Assembly: GCF_964355755.1 (NCBI RefSeq)
Contig: NC_092673.1
Location: 14,453,001 to 14,513,000, forward strand
Source of the DNA: Antedon mediterranea
Taxonomy: Eukaryota > Echinodermata > Crinoidea > Comatulida > Antedonidae
DNA length: 60,000 nucleotides
Reading direction: 5' to 3'
The notes below the pieces were generated by a model. That model did not search any database and was not told where the DNA came from. It was given only the letters and a program-made list of their open reading frames with translations. A program made the translations under genes and the position numbers. Shown one piece after another: positions 20,544 through 33,039 of this stretch. Position 1 is the first letter of the stretch. Each line of letters starts with the position of its first letter.

Positions 20544-23500
20544 TTAATAGGAAGTTTGTTCCTTTGAGTGGGGCCTTAGCTGTTTTTGTGATGTGTTACA
20601 TAGTGTATGTTTCAGTATATATGTAAATACTCCATGGTAAAGTTTAATAACTTCGGGAATTCTTATTGCCTCATCTTGGCAGTGTACCTTTCTTTTTTTA
20701 AATGGAAGGTCATTAAGCCTTTTCTTTTCCATTGGTAGGTCTACATATTTACCGCAACGCCCTGAAATACCAACAAAAATAAATTACGAGCTATATTTAA
20801 CTTATTCAACAACTTATCCGATGGTACATGATAATGCTTGATGGCAATACAACTTACATTGAGATAACTTTCTCTTTGTGGCTTGACATTCGGAAATGGT
20901 ACCTTTCTTCCCGGGGTCTGTAAACAAAAATATAGTAGTATATGTATACAACTAACATAATAACAATAACGTTTTATTACCTGTTCTTAAACCGCTGCTA
21001 ATACCACATGGTAGTTTTTTGCTCGACAACGGTTGGGTCTATTTGGGTGACAGGGATGCCACTTTCCTTAGGCACCGAATATTCACAGATTTCTTCTAGT
21101 TTCTGGTTTAATTTTGGAAGATATGTCATACTGTGGATCTTTCTAATTACTCCACGGATGCTCTCTGGTAGTGTCATATTTTTTTCATATGTTTTATTGG
21201 AAAAATCACTGTTTAGGCATATTGGTTCATAATCTTCCTCAATTACGGAAATGTCCTCCAAAATGTCATCATCGAGTCCTGAAACCACATCCTCATCAAG
21301 GGTGAATATCGGGTGATTCCTTTAATGAGCAGGAAGTATGAGTGAAATCATAACAATTCATCCTCATGATTGCATGGTCATGATTTCCACGTTCTAGTGT
21401 GTAGGTTGACAATGATGATGAGTGGCTTGGCACTATAAATGAACCTGGTGCTGTCTCCTTTAGGGAAGGGCTAATTTCTGCCTGGTCGGTCAGCCGCTTT
21501 GTACAGTGGTCTAAAAATGGCCTTTTATGGAGGAATTTTGGAAGAAGTTTGTTGTACTTTCGATATGCGGACGAGGCAATGATATTGCTTTTGACATATC
21601 TGATTAGTAAAAAGGTTACATAACTAAATAAAGCAAAAAAATAAATGGGAATTATATTAATTTCCTACTGAACTGAATTTCATATGACCAGATGGTCTAG
21701 TCACACTAACAAAGTAACAAGGCATAACAGTCATTTCAAAGAATGATATACCTTCACTGCATTTCTGGCAAATAATGTTTGATAACTGTCTTCAGCATAC
21801 CAGTTAACGTACGGTCAGTATAAGTTTGTAGGTAATCATATTTTAATGTACGGTTTTGCCTTTCAACACCGTTGTTCGTGTTTACTTTCAAATTAAATCT
21901 GTTGACTCGATAACACCAAACCCACTTCTATAGCAGAAATTAAAATATAAACCGAAAATGTAAACATTGTACAAATGTAGTCAACCAGACATAATGTAAA
22001 AATTATACAATGGGTAAAATATACTGCAGTTCAATTGTATACAATACTTTTCAAAAGGAAAACAAACAATATAGACACACACACACACAAAACTGGAATA
22101 ATTTTGAATTTTGTAATGTTTTTGATATCACCACATTAATTTGAATCTTAATTGATGTAACTCAATAAATTTCAAATGTTTGCAGATTGTACGGTTATAA
22201 ATAAAGTTGATTACCTACCTCCGAGTGTTTTAACCATACATTCCTAAATGCTATATTCGACTTCCAATAGGTGCTAGACTGAAGCACTTATAATGCTACA
22301 CAGTCTCCAACCGTCCATCATTATCCTGATTTTCATTTATATTTAAATCTCAATTCAATTCTTGAAATTATGAAATGTAGGCTTAATTCCTACCTTGAAA
22401 TGATTTTTTAATGGCTTTAATTTCACAGTTATCCACCATAAAATTCCAGTCCTTGAATTTACTCAAAGCCCTTGCGATTGTTTCGTGGTCTTCGTGTATA
22501 GTGGAGAAAACGCCGACGACACAATAGTCCACATTTGTTTTTGCACACAAAAAGAAAATCGGCACAGCGTATCGAGTTGTTCTATATGTTGCGTCCAGAA
22601 GGCATACTTCTCCTTCGTAACATTTCAGAAGTTGCCCCTGAGACTTTGATTGGTAAATGAATAGAAACATTAAAAAAAGGAAAATTTTAGTTAATAGATG
22701 CAATGTTTGTTTTCTTGTAGATTGCTAATTATTAAAGTGTTAGATATATATATATTATGTTCTATTTCAATAATTGAATAAATATCTTTCGGGATACAAA
22801 CATTTTAAACAGAAATTAAATCTTACCACGTTTCTCCCGAGTTGACGGTTTTCCGCTATGAGATTGTGGGCTCTTACAGCCGTCCCCCGGGACTGCGTGG
22901 TCTTATAATATGCCTCTTGTCTTGATAACTTGTGGGCCATATGGTCAGCAACCACAACTCTCTCCCTTTTGTCGCAGTGACCCCAGGACTGATGAAATTA
23001 TTTAAAGAGAAGGTAATATGTAATGAGTTATTCTACACTTACAAATTGTGTCCCACATAATTCCCAAAACAAAATATAACTGATGGTTTATCACTTGAAA
23101 ATAATATTCGTCATCTGTTGTCATCTGTTTTAAAGTAATAAGTAACAATCACATACTAGAGTGGCTGCTGCCTTTCTCAAATTGGTGGGATTGATGGGCC
23201 TGGTGCTATTTGTTACTTCCGCGGGTCATTTCCTGAGCGCAACCGATTGTCGCCCCAGTGCAGCTCAGGAAAAGCTGAATGAGTTGGCCTGCAGTGCTTG
23301 AGGTATATTTATTTCAAACCAGCCAGCTCTTCGGTGATTACTAAATTTGCTGCGCCAAATATACTTGAGGTCTTGTGCTTTGAAATCTGCAAAATCACTT
23401 AATTATCATTATTAACATATAACATATAGACAGCATAGCCAAATTGGTGGGTATAAGGATGTTTTATAATTCACATTATATTCTTACTGTTCTATATAGC

Positions 23501-25005
23501 TTACTTCATCGACTTCATCATATTTCTGTAGCTGTTGATTTATGTAATGACAGCCCACTGAACAACTTAAACTGTGTACAACAACCTTAACATGTAAACT
23601 GTTAATTCATATATTCAACAATACATTAAAAAATATATATTGTACTCACTTTCATAACTGACATGCCATTTGTGGCTGCTGTTCTTTTGTAGTACTGCTC
23701 CAATGTAGCATTCGCCAGAACACCAGTCCTACAACCATTGTTCATGACCAGAAGTAGCATTATATGAATGCGGAGGAACCGCTTAGATGGGTTTTCCATA
23801 CTCTCCCCGTTCTTTATCCTTTCTGAAAGTTTGATAAACAGTTTTTTAATACCAACTATATTTGGTTAAGGGACCGCTTTAGTAATAAACGTCTGTTGAA
23901 TCAAACATCAGTGGATTTGTATAAGTGAAGGAGCAAGACAGAAAAAAACCCACAAAATACGGATTTCTGTAAAAGAAATATATTTTTATGATGAGCATAA
24001 ATTAAATTAAAATGAAATAAAATAAATACTGTAGAAATAAGAAATAAACATGCATGTCTGGTGGATGTTTTCATAAAAGTGTATGCCACATCATTTGATG
24101 ACTAATTAGTATGGATAAAAGCATTCTATAAACTACTAAAACAAAATAATAATGCATACAGAATATCTGGTGGATAGCATTCTATAAAAAAATAGTAATA
24201 ACATACAATATGATAAATCTTATGATTATGAATACATTTAATGGATAAAGAAATAATATATAAAAAAACATACCAACTATGCTTTTAATTGTTTTCTCAG
24301 ATTTTCTAAGATAATGGGATTGTTCGTCCGCCGAAACTAGATCAGCTTAAAAGAAAATTAAAACATTTTATTATTATTATTTCAATTTAAATAATATGAC
24401 TTTCAAACATTTGATGAAAAGAAAAAACTTTAATTCAGTAGATGTTACCTTTCTTCATGTTTTTTTGCCTTCTCTTCAGAAATGCGCTTTCTGAGATTGA
24501 TTCAGGCCTTTGCAAGCAAGCAAGCGAAACAGATTTCGATTCATAGATAGAAATTTAGTCCAATATCTTGACAAAGGAGCACAGGTAGTGCCTTAAAGTG
24601 GAGCCAGCCAGCTTCATTTGTAAATGGACAGCACTAAACAATTATATAAAAAAAAATGAAAAGAAGAGTACAATACACAAAAATCAAACATTAAAATATG
24701 TAATATCTTCATTATAGTAATTAAGATCGAGTGATTCATGGTAGCTTCACATGGTAGCAGGCCTAATAACATAATAAATACAGCTCACAATCTATAGCTG
24801 ACATTTAAGATAACTTTTTATTTTAATGCTAAATGAAATTTAAATTGTTTGGCTTCTTCCTTTTTCTGTTAATATAATTGTAATAAAAAAAGGTTACGTC
24901 TTTATTTTCTTTGGAGAATATCCCTTCTCCCCTGCGTCACGTCATATTCCCTCGATCTCCTTGATGACCTGTGGTGCATGCTTTGCAGGTATTTTTAATG
25001 TCTTC
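20544..25005 (-). pseudogene. Tyrosine recombinase-MULE fusion gene, copy 1
   Basis: Minus-strand exons: core-binding 24,611-24,449 (stop at ILD*); 24,345-24,274 (SADEQSHYLRKSEKTIKS); 23,822-23,650 with NNGCRTGVLANATLEQYY, the Arg box of tyrosine recombinases; 23,386-23,157 with SKHKTSSIFGAANLVITEE (catalytic Lys strand) and PTNLRKAAATL (second Arg); 22,988-22,827 with ADHMAHKLSRQEAYY (His and nucleophilic Tyr). Then MULE: 22,670-22,394 with LLDATYRTTRYAVPIFF and FMVDNCEIKAIKKSF (two Asp); 22,330-22,219; 21,928-21,752 with VNTNNGVERQNRTLKYDYL (Glu of DDE); 21,600-21,310 (degenerate SWIM); 21,300-20,990; about 20,920-20,870; 20,763-20,544 ending in a stop. Copy 1 lost about 70 bp, including the acceptor of the first MULE exon. 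Confidence 0.75.
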
Positions 25006-25930
25006 AACATTCACCATCTTCAAAAAGAGTGTGGCTTAAAAACAATAGTGTTTATATAGTCTGTTATATGCATCTGTTAATTTGCACATACAGACGCACT
25101 AAAATTTAATCCTACTTGTCAAGATCATTTATTATACTTTAATACATAAATTAAAAATATTGTTCATTTCTCTCTCTTTCTTGTAATACAAAACCAAAAC
25201 ATTGAAATATGGCCATTGTGAATATCTATCAGTGTAATATATTTTGGTAGTTTGAAATTACTATAATATATTTTATAATCAAAATAATGATGTCAATTTT
25301 GTGTTTTCATAACGTTTTTGAATTACATTGAATTTGATTTTAAAGGAATTAATAAATAAAACATTTAAAAAATATTAGTTGTTTCTGGCACTTATTTGTA
25401 AAATTTGTCACTGTGAGATACATTTTGTTGCCATGTTTACTTGAAATGAACATCATGACAACACAGTGTTCCCTCAAATTTAAGCCAATTGTTTCTACGG
25501 ACAGATGGGAAAGTTTTATCTCGCTAGGCTAGCCTATCATCAGGTTCTTGGGTTCCTCTCGTTCCGTCTGCTCTCTGTAGGCCTACACACGTACGTACAC
25601 TAATTGAGTAATTATTGCTAGGTAAAGAGGGTTTATTTATGTCAGGTTCGTCGACAGTGATATTCCGTCGGCTTTACGTACAATGTACAGTAAATAGATA
25701 AATGATGAAAGTACAAGTAGATTAAATTCTCATGAGCCGTATGGCCCTTTTATTCATAAGGTAGAACTTACAGATTATAATACAAGGTGCAATACAAGTG
25801 GAAGTAATGAAAATATGGGATAGATGGTCCGAAGAATTGCTAACGTCTTACTCGGTCGAAATCAAAATGAAGAGTGCCAGAGGCCTAGGTCCCTGGATAA
25901 GTTGTTTACCACAATTTAGTGCGTAGTTAA

Positions 25931-26556
25931 AGCCCCATTCCCTACGTTTTTTAGATCTAATTTAAGATCACAAACTATATTTAATGTAAAAATAATACTA
26001 TATGATCCTATTGCGATAAATTTTTTCGTCTTTAAACGGTTAAAAATGTGAAAAATAAGTCGATTCTAATAATTATAGCGGCCCGCTATAAATCCCAAAA
26101 TGCATTGCGCGCGGATTGATATTTTTGTTTTTCACCTGTAATTCGCCCACTTTTCGATCGATCGTGAGGCCAAAACAAATGGAAGACTCCTAACTTTTCA
26201 GCGAAAATACCGGGTTTTCCCCAATTTGTATCAACGGAGTCTGGCAAAAATAGAAAGACAATTAATGCAGCAACTATAAACCGTCAGGCTAGGTATATAG
26301 GTAGCGTACGATGTTCGTACGTTACCGATGTTTACCAGCTAGGCCTACAAAACTAAGCCTAGCTAGGCTAGGCCTAAGACCGTCCACGACAGGTCGATCG
26401 CCGCGAGCTACTTAGGTAGTGCATTGTTTCTCACTTTTTATCATAATTTACCATAAAACGTACATTTAAGACAAGGAATGACATGGTTTAATGTTTTTAA
26501 AGTGATATATATGTATTATTTTCCAAAAAACGTCCAAAATTGCAGGGAAGGGGTCG
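25931..26556. mobile_element. 626-bp TTAA-targeting MITE
   Basis: Flanked by TTAA at 25,927-25,930 and 26,557-26,560. The sister locus in unit 1 (about 10,048-10,058) has a single TTAA with no insertion. The left end reads AGCCCCATTCCCTACG. The right end, reverse complemented, reads CGACCCCTTCCCTGC, matching at 11 of 15 positions. There is no coding capacity. TTAA duplications are made by piggyBac and Kolobok superfamilies. The CCC-rich ends do not decide between them. Internal AGGCCT motifs (26,340-26,375) resemble the left flank of the window rather than the surrounding array. Confidence 0.85.
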
Positions 26557-26844
26557 TTAAATTAGACTCAGAGTAAAATAGCCAATCAGAACTTATTTTG
26601 CCTGCTACATTATAGCAATATAGGATATGTTGTACCTTCTATAGTGTCTTCTGTTTGTTTCATGTGAAAAAGTCCCCTTAATAATATGAGGTTCTAATGT
26701 ATTGTATAAAAACTACTTTTTTAATTAGAATAATGTAATGTCAAATAAAGAAATGAATAAAGAATGGGTCTAACTAAAGCTAAATAATGATAATTACGCC
26801 AACTCCAGGTTTTTTTTTAATTGCTTCACAAACACCTTCCATTT

Positions 26845-27880
26845 CTTGACCAATGTTATGCGAAATGTAGTTTTTATATTATATTTGTCACCACAGAATG
26901 AAGGAAATATCTATTATTTTTTACATTTTTTTCGAGGTGAAATTAAGTTATGGACAAAACTCACCAGTTCATCAGTAGTAGGATTGATAATACCCAGATT
27001 GATTTCTTCCTCTACAGTTTCTTGTAGGTAATCAATATTACTAACATCTGCAGCTGTTGCATCATAATTGATCACAGGTTCATGTAATCGATGTTAATGC
27101 GTGCTCAGCGATTTCTTGAATTTGTACAAGTTCATCCTTCTTAAAACTAAAATTACAACTAATACAGGGAATTGCAGAAAATATTTTATTTGTGCAGTCT
27201 GTGCAGAAGAAGTGGCCAAATGGTGTCTGAACGCTATCAAGAGACAAAATTCTACTGCAAATCAGGTATTCGTAAATTTGATCACATTAATTTAGGATTT
27301 TGAACTGCTGACTGATTGTGGCCAGCGGCAGAGGAACTGAAACAAAACTACCGCTTGTGCCTCTTTGGAAATTATGTTTCTGTCTTGGTCTCTGTTGATT
27401 TTGGTACAAGAAGCATGGTAAACATCTTCTTCATGTGGTTGATAATGAAATGGCGAAAGTATTTATAAAACCTTGAATAGCAAGTTGAACAAAGTGCCTC
27501 TGGATTATTAGCATTTTCAATTTCAAACAAAGGTGGTACAGTATTTTCTTCATATTTGCCAAAGTGTACCTCTCATCTTTTTCTTAAATTTTTTTCCTGC
27601 TATCAAAACATATTAATGACAATGCCTTCTCGTTTTTGGTACAAGAAGCATGATAAACATCTTTCTTCATGTGGTCGATAATAAAATGGCGAAAGAGAAT
27701 GCCCTTTATAAAACCTTGAATGGCAAGTTGAACCAAGTGCCTCTGGATTATTAGCATTTTCAATTTCAAATAAAGGTGGTATTTTCTTCATATTTGCAAA
27801 AGTGTACCTCTTATCTTTTTCTTTAATTTTTTTCCTGCAATCAAAACATATAGATGATAATGTCATCTCGTTTTATATAT
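26845..27880 (-). pseudogene. RAG1-N-like zinc/RING gene (RING1), copy 1
   Basis: Minus strand from 27,870: SICFDCRKKIKEKDKRYTFA, ANNPEALGSTCHSRFYKG, a His-rich link (YYRPHEERCLSCF), QRGTSGSF in the repeated part, then YEYLICSRILSLDSVQTPFG, HFFCTDCTNKIFSAIPCISC, NFSFKKDELVQIQEIAEHAL and, after a frameshift, the acidic tail TVEEEINLGIINPTTDEL. The order CxxC, CxxC, H, CxxC, RING C3HC4 parallels the N-terminal third of RAG1 and the N-RAG-type transposon proteins described from Aplysia, sea urchin and lancelet. This copy has two RING ligands replaced (C to Y in the first CxxC, C to F before GH). The N-terminal zinc segment is duplicated in tandem (about 27,410-27,638 and 27,639-27,870). Confidence 0.6.
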
Positions 27881-28470
27881 TCGTCTTAGTGATTGTTTTT
27901 TATCATTATGCTGTATTAAAATCATAACAAATCTGGTTTCCAACCAGCAAATACTAACCATGATTGATATTGATAACTTTATTGAAAACACATTAAATCG
28001 ACTATAAATGATACTGGTATCTTTCTGACGTTCACGAAAGTTTGATAACCTCCCGCAAACAAATTTTCAATCTTCCGTGGTTTAGAAAACGACGTCTGCT
28101 AACACTGGGGGCGCTTCACTTTTTCTAAAATATTATCATAGGTTGAAACAGCTGTGTGATAATATTTCAATAAAAAGAATTACAGAATGTGTATTTTAAT
28201 AATAGATAAAGGAAGACAGAGTTTAACAAAACAAAGAGTACTATAAATCAAATAAAACACCAAGGTAGCACCCAAACCAGGGTATGGGTTACAAAATATG
28301 TGTGTGTACCCCTGTTTACATCAGTGAATTCTTGATATTTTGAATACAATAAATACAGAGAAAGAGGTCTACGAGTTATGTAATGATTGTGACATATTTT
28401 ACAAATTTAAATTGATGTTCGTATCAAATTTTTGTTACAGTATAATATTGCTGTCAACAAACCTTGTACC
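27881..28470. other. No gene seen
   Basis: AT-rich, found only once in the window. It ends where homology to the SDGT-family core resumes at about 28,470. Confidence 0.45.
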
Positions 28471-30660
28471 TAAGTTCACCACCTCCCACACTTTCAAGCT
28501 TTCACCAGAAAGTGAAGTCCGCAAAACAATGATTTAGTTTAGCTAATTTAACCTGTTCCCCTTCATTTAACCTATCCCACCCATTAATGACATTGGGCAA
28601 CACCCCTTCCCTATACTTCTATTAAACTTATACTGTGTTGCGCACCTATCACTTATCACATTCTTAGCACTAGCAACTATCCTCTCTGCCATTATCCATC
28701 TGTGCTCACCAACTTATCAAAAATGTCTTTCAGCACATCCACAGCTGATTCAGCTAACCGGAGGCTGTTTCCTTTACCCCAAAGTAGTGCTTTGTTGTTA
28801 AGATTTACATCATAAGCAAGGTAATGATGTCCAAATTTTGTTGTGCCATCACTGCACAAAGTGGTGTTAGAACTACCACCATCAATCAAAAGTTCATCTA
28901 TAATATGTAAATGAGCAAGACCTCCGGCTTCAAGAAACATATCACTTGCAAACGATTTTTTTGGCAAGCGAGTAGCCGCCACCCCTTCCATTTTTTAAGG
29001 ATCATTCGCACATTTGCTTCCACATTACGGATGCCTATACCTAGTTTAAAGAGATCTACATATACATACCTTACATTATTTGTGTATTTACCCTCCTGAA
29101 AAGTTTCTAATTTATGGTCAACTGTGACCCTATTTAAACTTTCCTCTAACTCTAATCTGGTGTTCTCTAGTTATTTTAAGTCCCTGTCACAATATTACTG
29201 CCCGACACAAACACAAACTAGTAATAATATGTTTAAATGATTTAATAGTTCAAAATACAGTTTGTTTAAAACGGATATATTCAATGCACAACAACAGTCC
29301 ACGTGACTCTGTCCGTGTACTTCGGCACTCACAATCATTTGTTCCACAGTGTTCCAGTACTGCAATGATCACTAGAAGACTACTACTACATTTAGCTACC
29401 TTTTATTTACGTACTCTGAATAATGTGCCTTAGCTAAGGTGTACAGCAACATTCTTAGCCCACATCTATTCTATACGACCAGTACTGTGCAACTACTAAT
29501 CTATCCTGCTAATTAGCATAACAAGTGATACCGTGTGTGCAAGTGAGCATCCAATCAGAGGCTGCCACTTGTTGCATACATAAAGATAAAGAATGTTCTG
29601 CACTAATTAACTTCTATTGTATTGTAAAAGATCGTAACGTAAAAAACATAAATTTAACTTATCTTGTGACAGTCCCTTATCAAGGATAAGGTTAGATTTT
29701 TTCCTCTACTTATTACGTTGTGACTGTAGTGATTTAATTTTAGTACACTGAAGGTGTATGACATCTTATTTTGCTTATTTAGTGTTAATGCTTGCATGTC
29801 AGAAAAGTCTAAGTAATAAGTTGCCTTTCCTTTTCAAGCAGGGTCCTATCTTAAGCAATTCACTTAGCTTTGCTTTCATTGCCTCATTTTCTAAGTTAGA
29901 TTTTAGTTCTTTAATTATTTTATTAGACTCTTGGTTTTGTTAGGTCATCTATTTTAGTTTGTTTTTGGGTTTCCCTTCTTCGAGAATTTCTGATGTTTAT
30001 ATTATTATTAATCTTGCAACTTTCAGTGTACATTAATCTAATGTCTCCTAACTCTGTATACAACATACAGTATCTCTCTCCTTATCATTTCTCACCCTTT
30101 CTTTAACAGCAGCAACTCTCTTACTCCATGCTTCAACCTCTTGAAATAATCTTGCATTATCTTCCTTATACACTTCCATTTCACCCAAAATATCAGAAAG
30201 GTCATTATTGTCATTGTCGGGTGAGGGTTCCACAATCTCCTTCTTTCTCACAACAAAGACCTCAAAAACATGTACTCTCTTTCCTCTTCTCACCCGACAA
30301 TGGAGCAAGGTCTTTCAATAATGATGTAACACAATGACACATCATGCCATTGCTGTCAGATGCATCTTTGTCTTCATCGAAGAAAGTTGAAATTAATTTG
30401 AACATGTGAGTATACTTGTTACCACCCCGACCTCAACATTCTTCCTTTACTACCCTATACAAATCCAGGACCACCCCATTAGATAGGTTCTACACTAACC
30501 CTAGGTGCTTTACCTTTAATTACATTCATTATCAACTCTTTGGTAAGATTTAAATTATTAATCTTTATTAGGATAGAAACAATGAACTACTTCATGTTCC
30601 TTATCACTAGATACTGATTTAAGAACTAGCCGTTTAAAGTTACGGTATGCTGGCTTACCT
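28470..30660 (-). pseudogene. SDGT-family transposon protein, unit 2 (first copy)
   Basis: The best preserved core in the window: 28,991-28,692 is an uninterrupted stretch on the minus strand. It contains TRLPKKSFASDMFLEAGG, LAHLHIIDELLIDGGSSN, TTLCSDGTTKFGHHYLAYDV and DVLKDIFDKLVSTDG. Upstream exons (30,660-29,060) give the N-terminal, coiled-coil (MEVYKEDNARLFQEVEAW) and LEESLNRVTVDHNLE parts. Downstream (about 28,560-28,480) the GLHFLVGL region has lost its frame. The poly-A frameshift before the core (about 28,996) is the same as in the other copies. The 761-bp insertion found in unit 1 is absent, giving the empty target site at about 30,362-30,372. Confidence 0.6.
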
Positions 30661-32100
30661 AGCAATTACCCCATTCTCACAATCTAGCCTACCCATTCTC
30701 ACAATCTAGCCTAACTAAGGCATCGAAGGCATGGTCAGATTACCCTGCAGTTCCCCTGAGCTTAAAAACCCTTTAATTAAATCTAGAATATTCCTAACTA
30801 AACCATACGTAACCCTATCTACGCCAACATACCAGTTATCTAATGCTTCCCTATGAGAATAAACTGTTAAATATCTAAAATCGACATTATTTTAATATTA
30901 TTATTTATTTTATTTCTAGGCCTAACTGATTAATAGCACACGAAAAGGCAGGGATAACTTCCTTTGAGGTTTTTCCGTCTTTTTGTGCGCTTAACCAATC
31001 ACAGCCATTCTTCAAAATTATTCAACCAGGAAAAATATAATGCGAGTGACATTATTGAAATTCAGGTTTAAAAAAAATATATATCATTTTTAACAAATGA
31101 AATAGTAATCTCTTGTTAATAATATATACAGTAGTACTGAATTATATTATTTGCCCTGAGAATCTGATCAATTAGAAGCAAAACCATATTTCTAAAACAT
31201 TGATTGAAGCATATTGAAGGAAATATAGGAGATGCTTCTAAATGATTTATTGTTTATATCCTAATTAATTCCGCATTAACAAACGAAACTCCCTATGCTA
31301 CAACGTTACAATGTGCGTGCTGATCTTATCATTTCCGGCAGCCTCTGTTTATAGGCCGTCGTACCGCTGGCGAGAGTGAACATCTCGAACTTCTGTTAGC
31401 AGGTTTCCATGGTGTGGAGTAAACAAATCACAAACGATGTCTAAATATGGTCATCATTGTGTGCATAGTAGCCAATTTTGGTTTTTTCGTTTTTTAACGA
31501 AATTTTTGTTATCCAACCAATTATCCAAACCACCCTATTTATGTCATCAGAAATCGACTGAAACAACCTATTATACATGGCCCTTGGCGCCCCCCCCCCC
31601 CCCTGGGCCCCCAGCCTAATGTTCTCCAAAATGTCATCATCGAGTCCTGAAACCACATCCTCATCAAAAACTTTAATTCAGTAGATGTTACCTTCACTTT
31701 CTTTATGTTTTTTTGCCTTCTTTTCAGAAATGCACTTTCTGAGAGATTTGTTCAGGCCTTTGCAAGCATCTTTGGTCTTGTACATCATTGCAAGCGAAAC
31801 AGATTTCGATTCATAGATAGAAATGTAGTCCAATATCTTCGCAAAGGAGCGCAGGTAGTGCCTTAAAGTGGAGTCATGCAGCCAACTTCATTTGTAAATG
31901 GCTAACAGCATAAAACAATTGAAAAGAAGAGTACAATACACAAAAATCAAATATTAAAATATGTAATATCTTCATTATAGTAATTTAGATCAAGTGATTC
32001 ATGGTAGCTTCACCTGATAGCAGGCACAATAAATACATTAACCTTACAATCTATAGCTGACATTTAAGATAACTTTTTATTTTAATGCTAAATGAAATAT
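30660..32100 (-). pseudogene. Segment D'': deletion derivative of the fusion gene, unit 2
   Basis: Core-binding exon at 31,885-31,692 on the minus strand (HYLRSFAKILDYIS, ending HKESEG with a clean G|GTAACA donor), joined at about 31,665 to MULE C-terminal sequence. The deletion junction is 13 bases tighter than at 13,460, so it has been trimmed again. A longer poly-C run (about 31,588-31,602) than in unit 1 shows slippage. Minus-strand frame 31,656-31,441 (IIGWITKISLKNEKTK) is open but unassigned. Confidence 0.65.
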
Positions 32101-32169
32101 GATTATGTATGACTGTCCAGTTTTGTTTTGAGCTGTTCATTCCTTATTACAATATTGCGGCACTTGTCA

Positions 32170-32750
32170 AGTGACAAGTCATCATCTTTTTCATTGCAAA
32201 TTAAACAGTTATACAGTATACATATTGTTTACACATGAAATGCAAAATATGTGTGCGCATTGTGTCAACGCTGCCATTAATTAAAATATTTAAGCACAAT
32301 TTGCAGGAATAAATATCGGCTTCATCAAGGTTATCAATGACAAAGTTAGAATTAGGAGATTTGTCATCTAAATTGAATGGTTTTCATTTCTTCGGCCGAT
32401 TGGCTGTTGTTGTTCACGAAAGAGGAAATATGTAATGCAAGTGGTTGAATGATGAAAAAAATTTAACTTTCAATCTACTATCTCTTGAACCCTGTGTATG
32501 TTATTAATAAAACACAAATTGCATAAATTTAGGATTTATGGTTTGCTGCTGTTTTAACTTGATTTCGCCTTTCATTTTCTACAATTTTCTTTCTACATAC
32601 ACAGTAAATTGCTTGCAAATGCAATGCAGTCAAATGAAAAGAATTATCCATTTTATGATAGCGCGACCTAAACTTGCCAAATCACTGCAGCGCACAAAAG
32701 ACTGTCTACAGCACGGTCGTTTGTCGATCGCCTTCAAATGATGATGCTTT
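32170..32750 (-). pseudogene. RING2, truncated copy in unit 2
   Basis: Keeps the AICCVCRKKI-type exon in decayed form (SKLL...VYCVCRKKIVENE region at about 32,620-32,545) and the first part of the RING, and shares the one-base frameshift at about 32,272. About 500 bp corresponding to 14,012-14,515 is missing, with poly-T (CTTTTT) at the junction (about 32,190). Confidence 0.55.
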
Positions 32751-33039
32751 AAAGAAAAACTGATAAAGAAAAAAAGAATATTTAATCTCAATTGCCTTTT
32801 CAAACTAATTCCAATGAAATAATATAACCCAAAATAATAAAAGTATCAAACCAAATATTAAAATAGTCACATACCTTTGTTTTGGCCAACAATGAAATCG
32901 TTCACTGTATCGACCAAACAGTTTCTAACGGTGATAAATTTTCCCAGTTCTACTGTCTGCTTTTTCTTTAACGATGGTTGAATTTTGCATGTATCAACTC
33001 CCCACTTTGCTCAGCTAGAAGAAAATACCCACCATCCAT

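Larger units (their letters stand above)
9083..25008. repeat. Large tandem unit, copy 1
   Basis: Segment order: B (9083-10577), C (10578-12480), D (12480-13900), E (13920-17390), A (17391-17995), F/C' (18000-20330), G (20340-24360), D' (24400-25008). The same order recurs from 25,009. From about 14.5 to 24.3 kb the two units match at an offset near 17.77-17.78 kb, with only scattered differences. For example, the 119-residue frame at 16,082 is repeated residue for residue at 33,854. Copy 1 lacks the H and F' segments present in copy 2 at 27.08-29.44 kb. Confidence 0.85.

Noticed and set aside
22071-22092. (AC)n runs at 22,077 and 39,843, and (TC)n at 16,739 and 34,509, as possible regulatory elements
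   Set aside because: Simple microsatellites at equivalent intron or spacer positions of the two units, differing only in repeat number.
26845-27880. A complete RAG1-like or ProtoRAG transposon
   Set aside because: Only N-terminal zinc/RING-like sequence is visible. I saw no RAG1/Transib catalytic core, no RAG2-like kelch repeats and no CACAGTG-type terminal signals.
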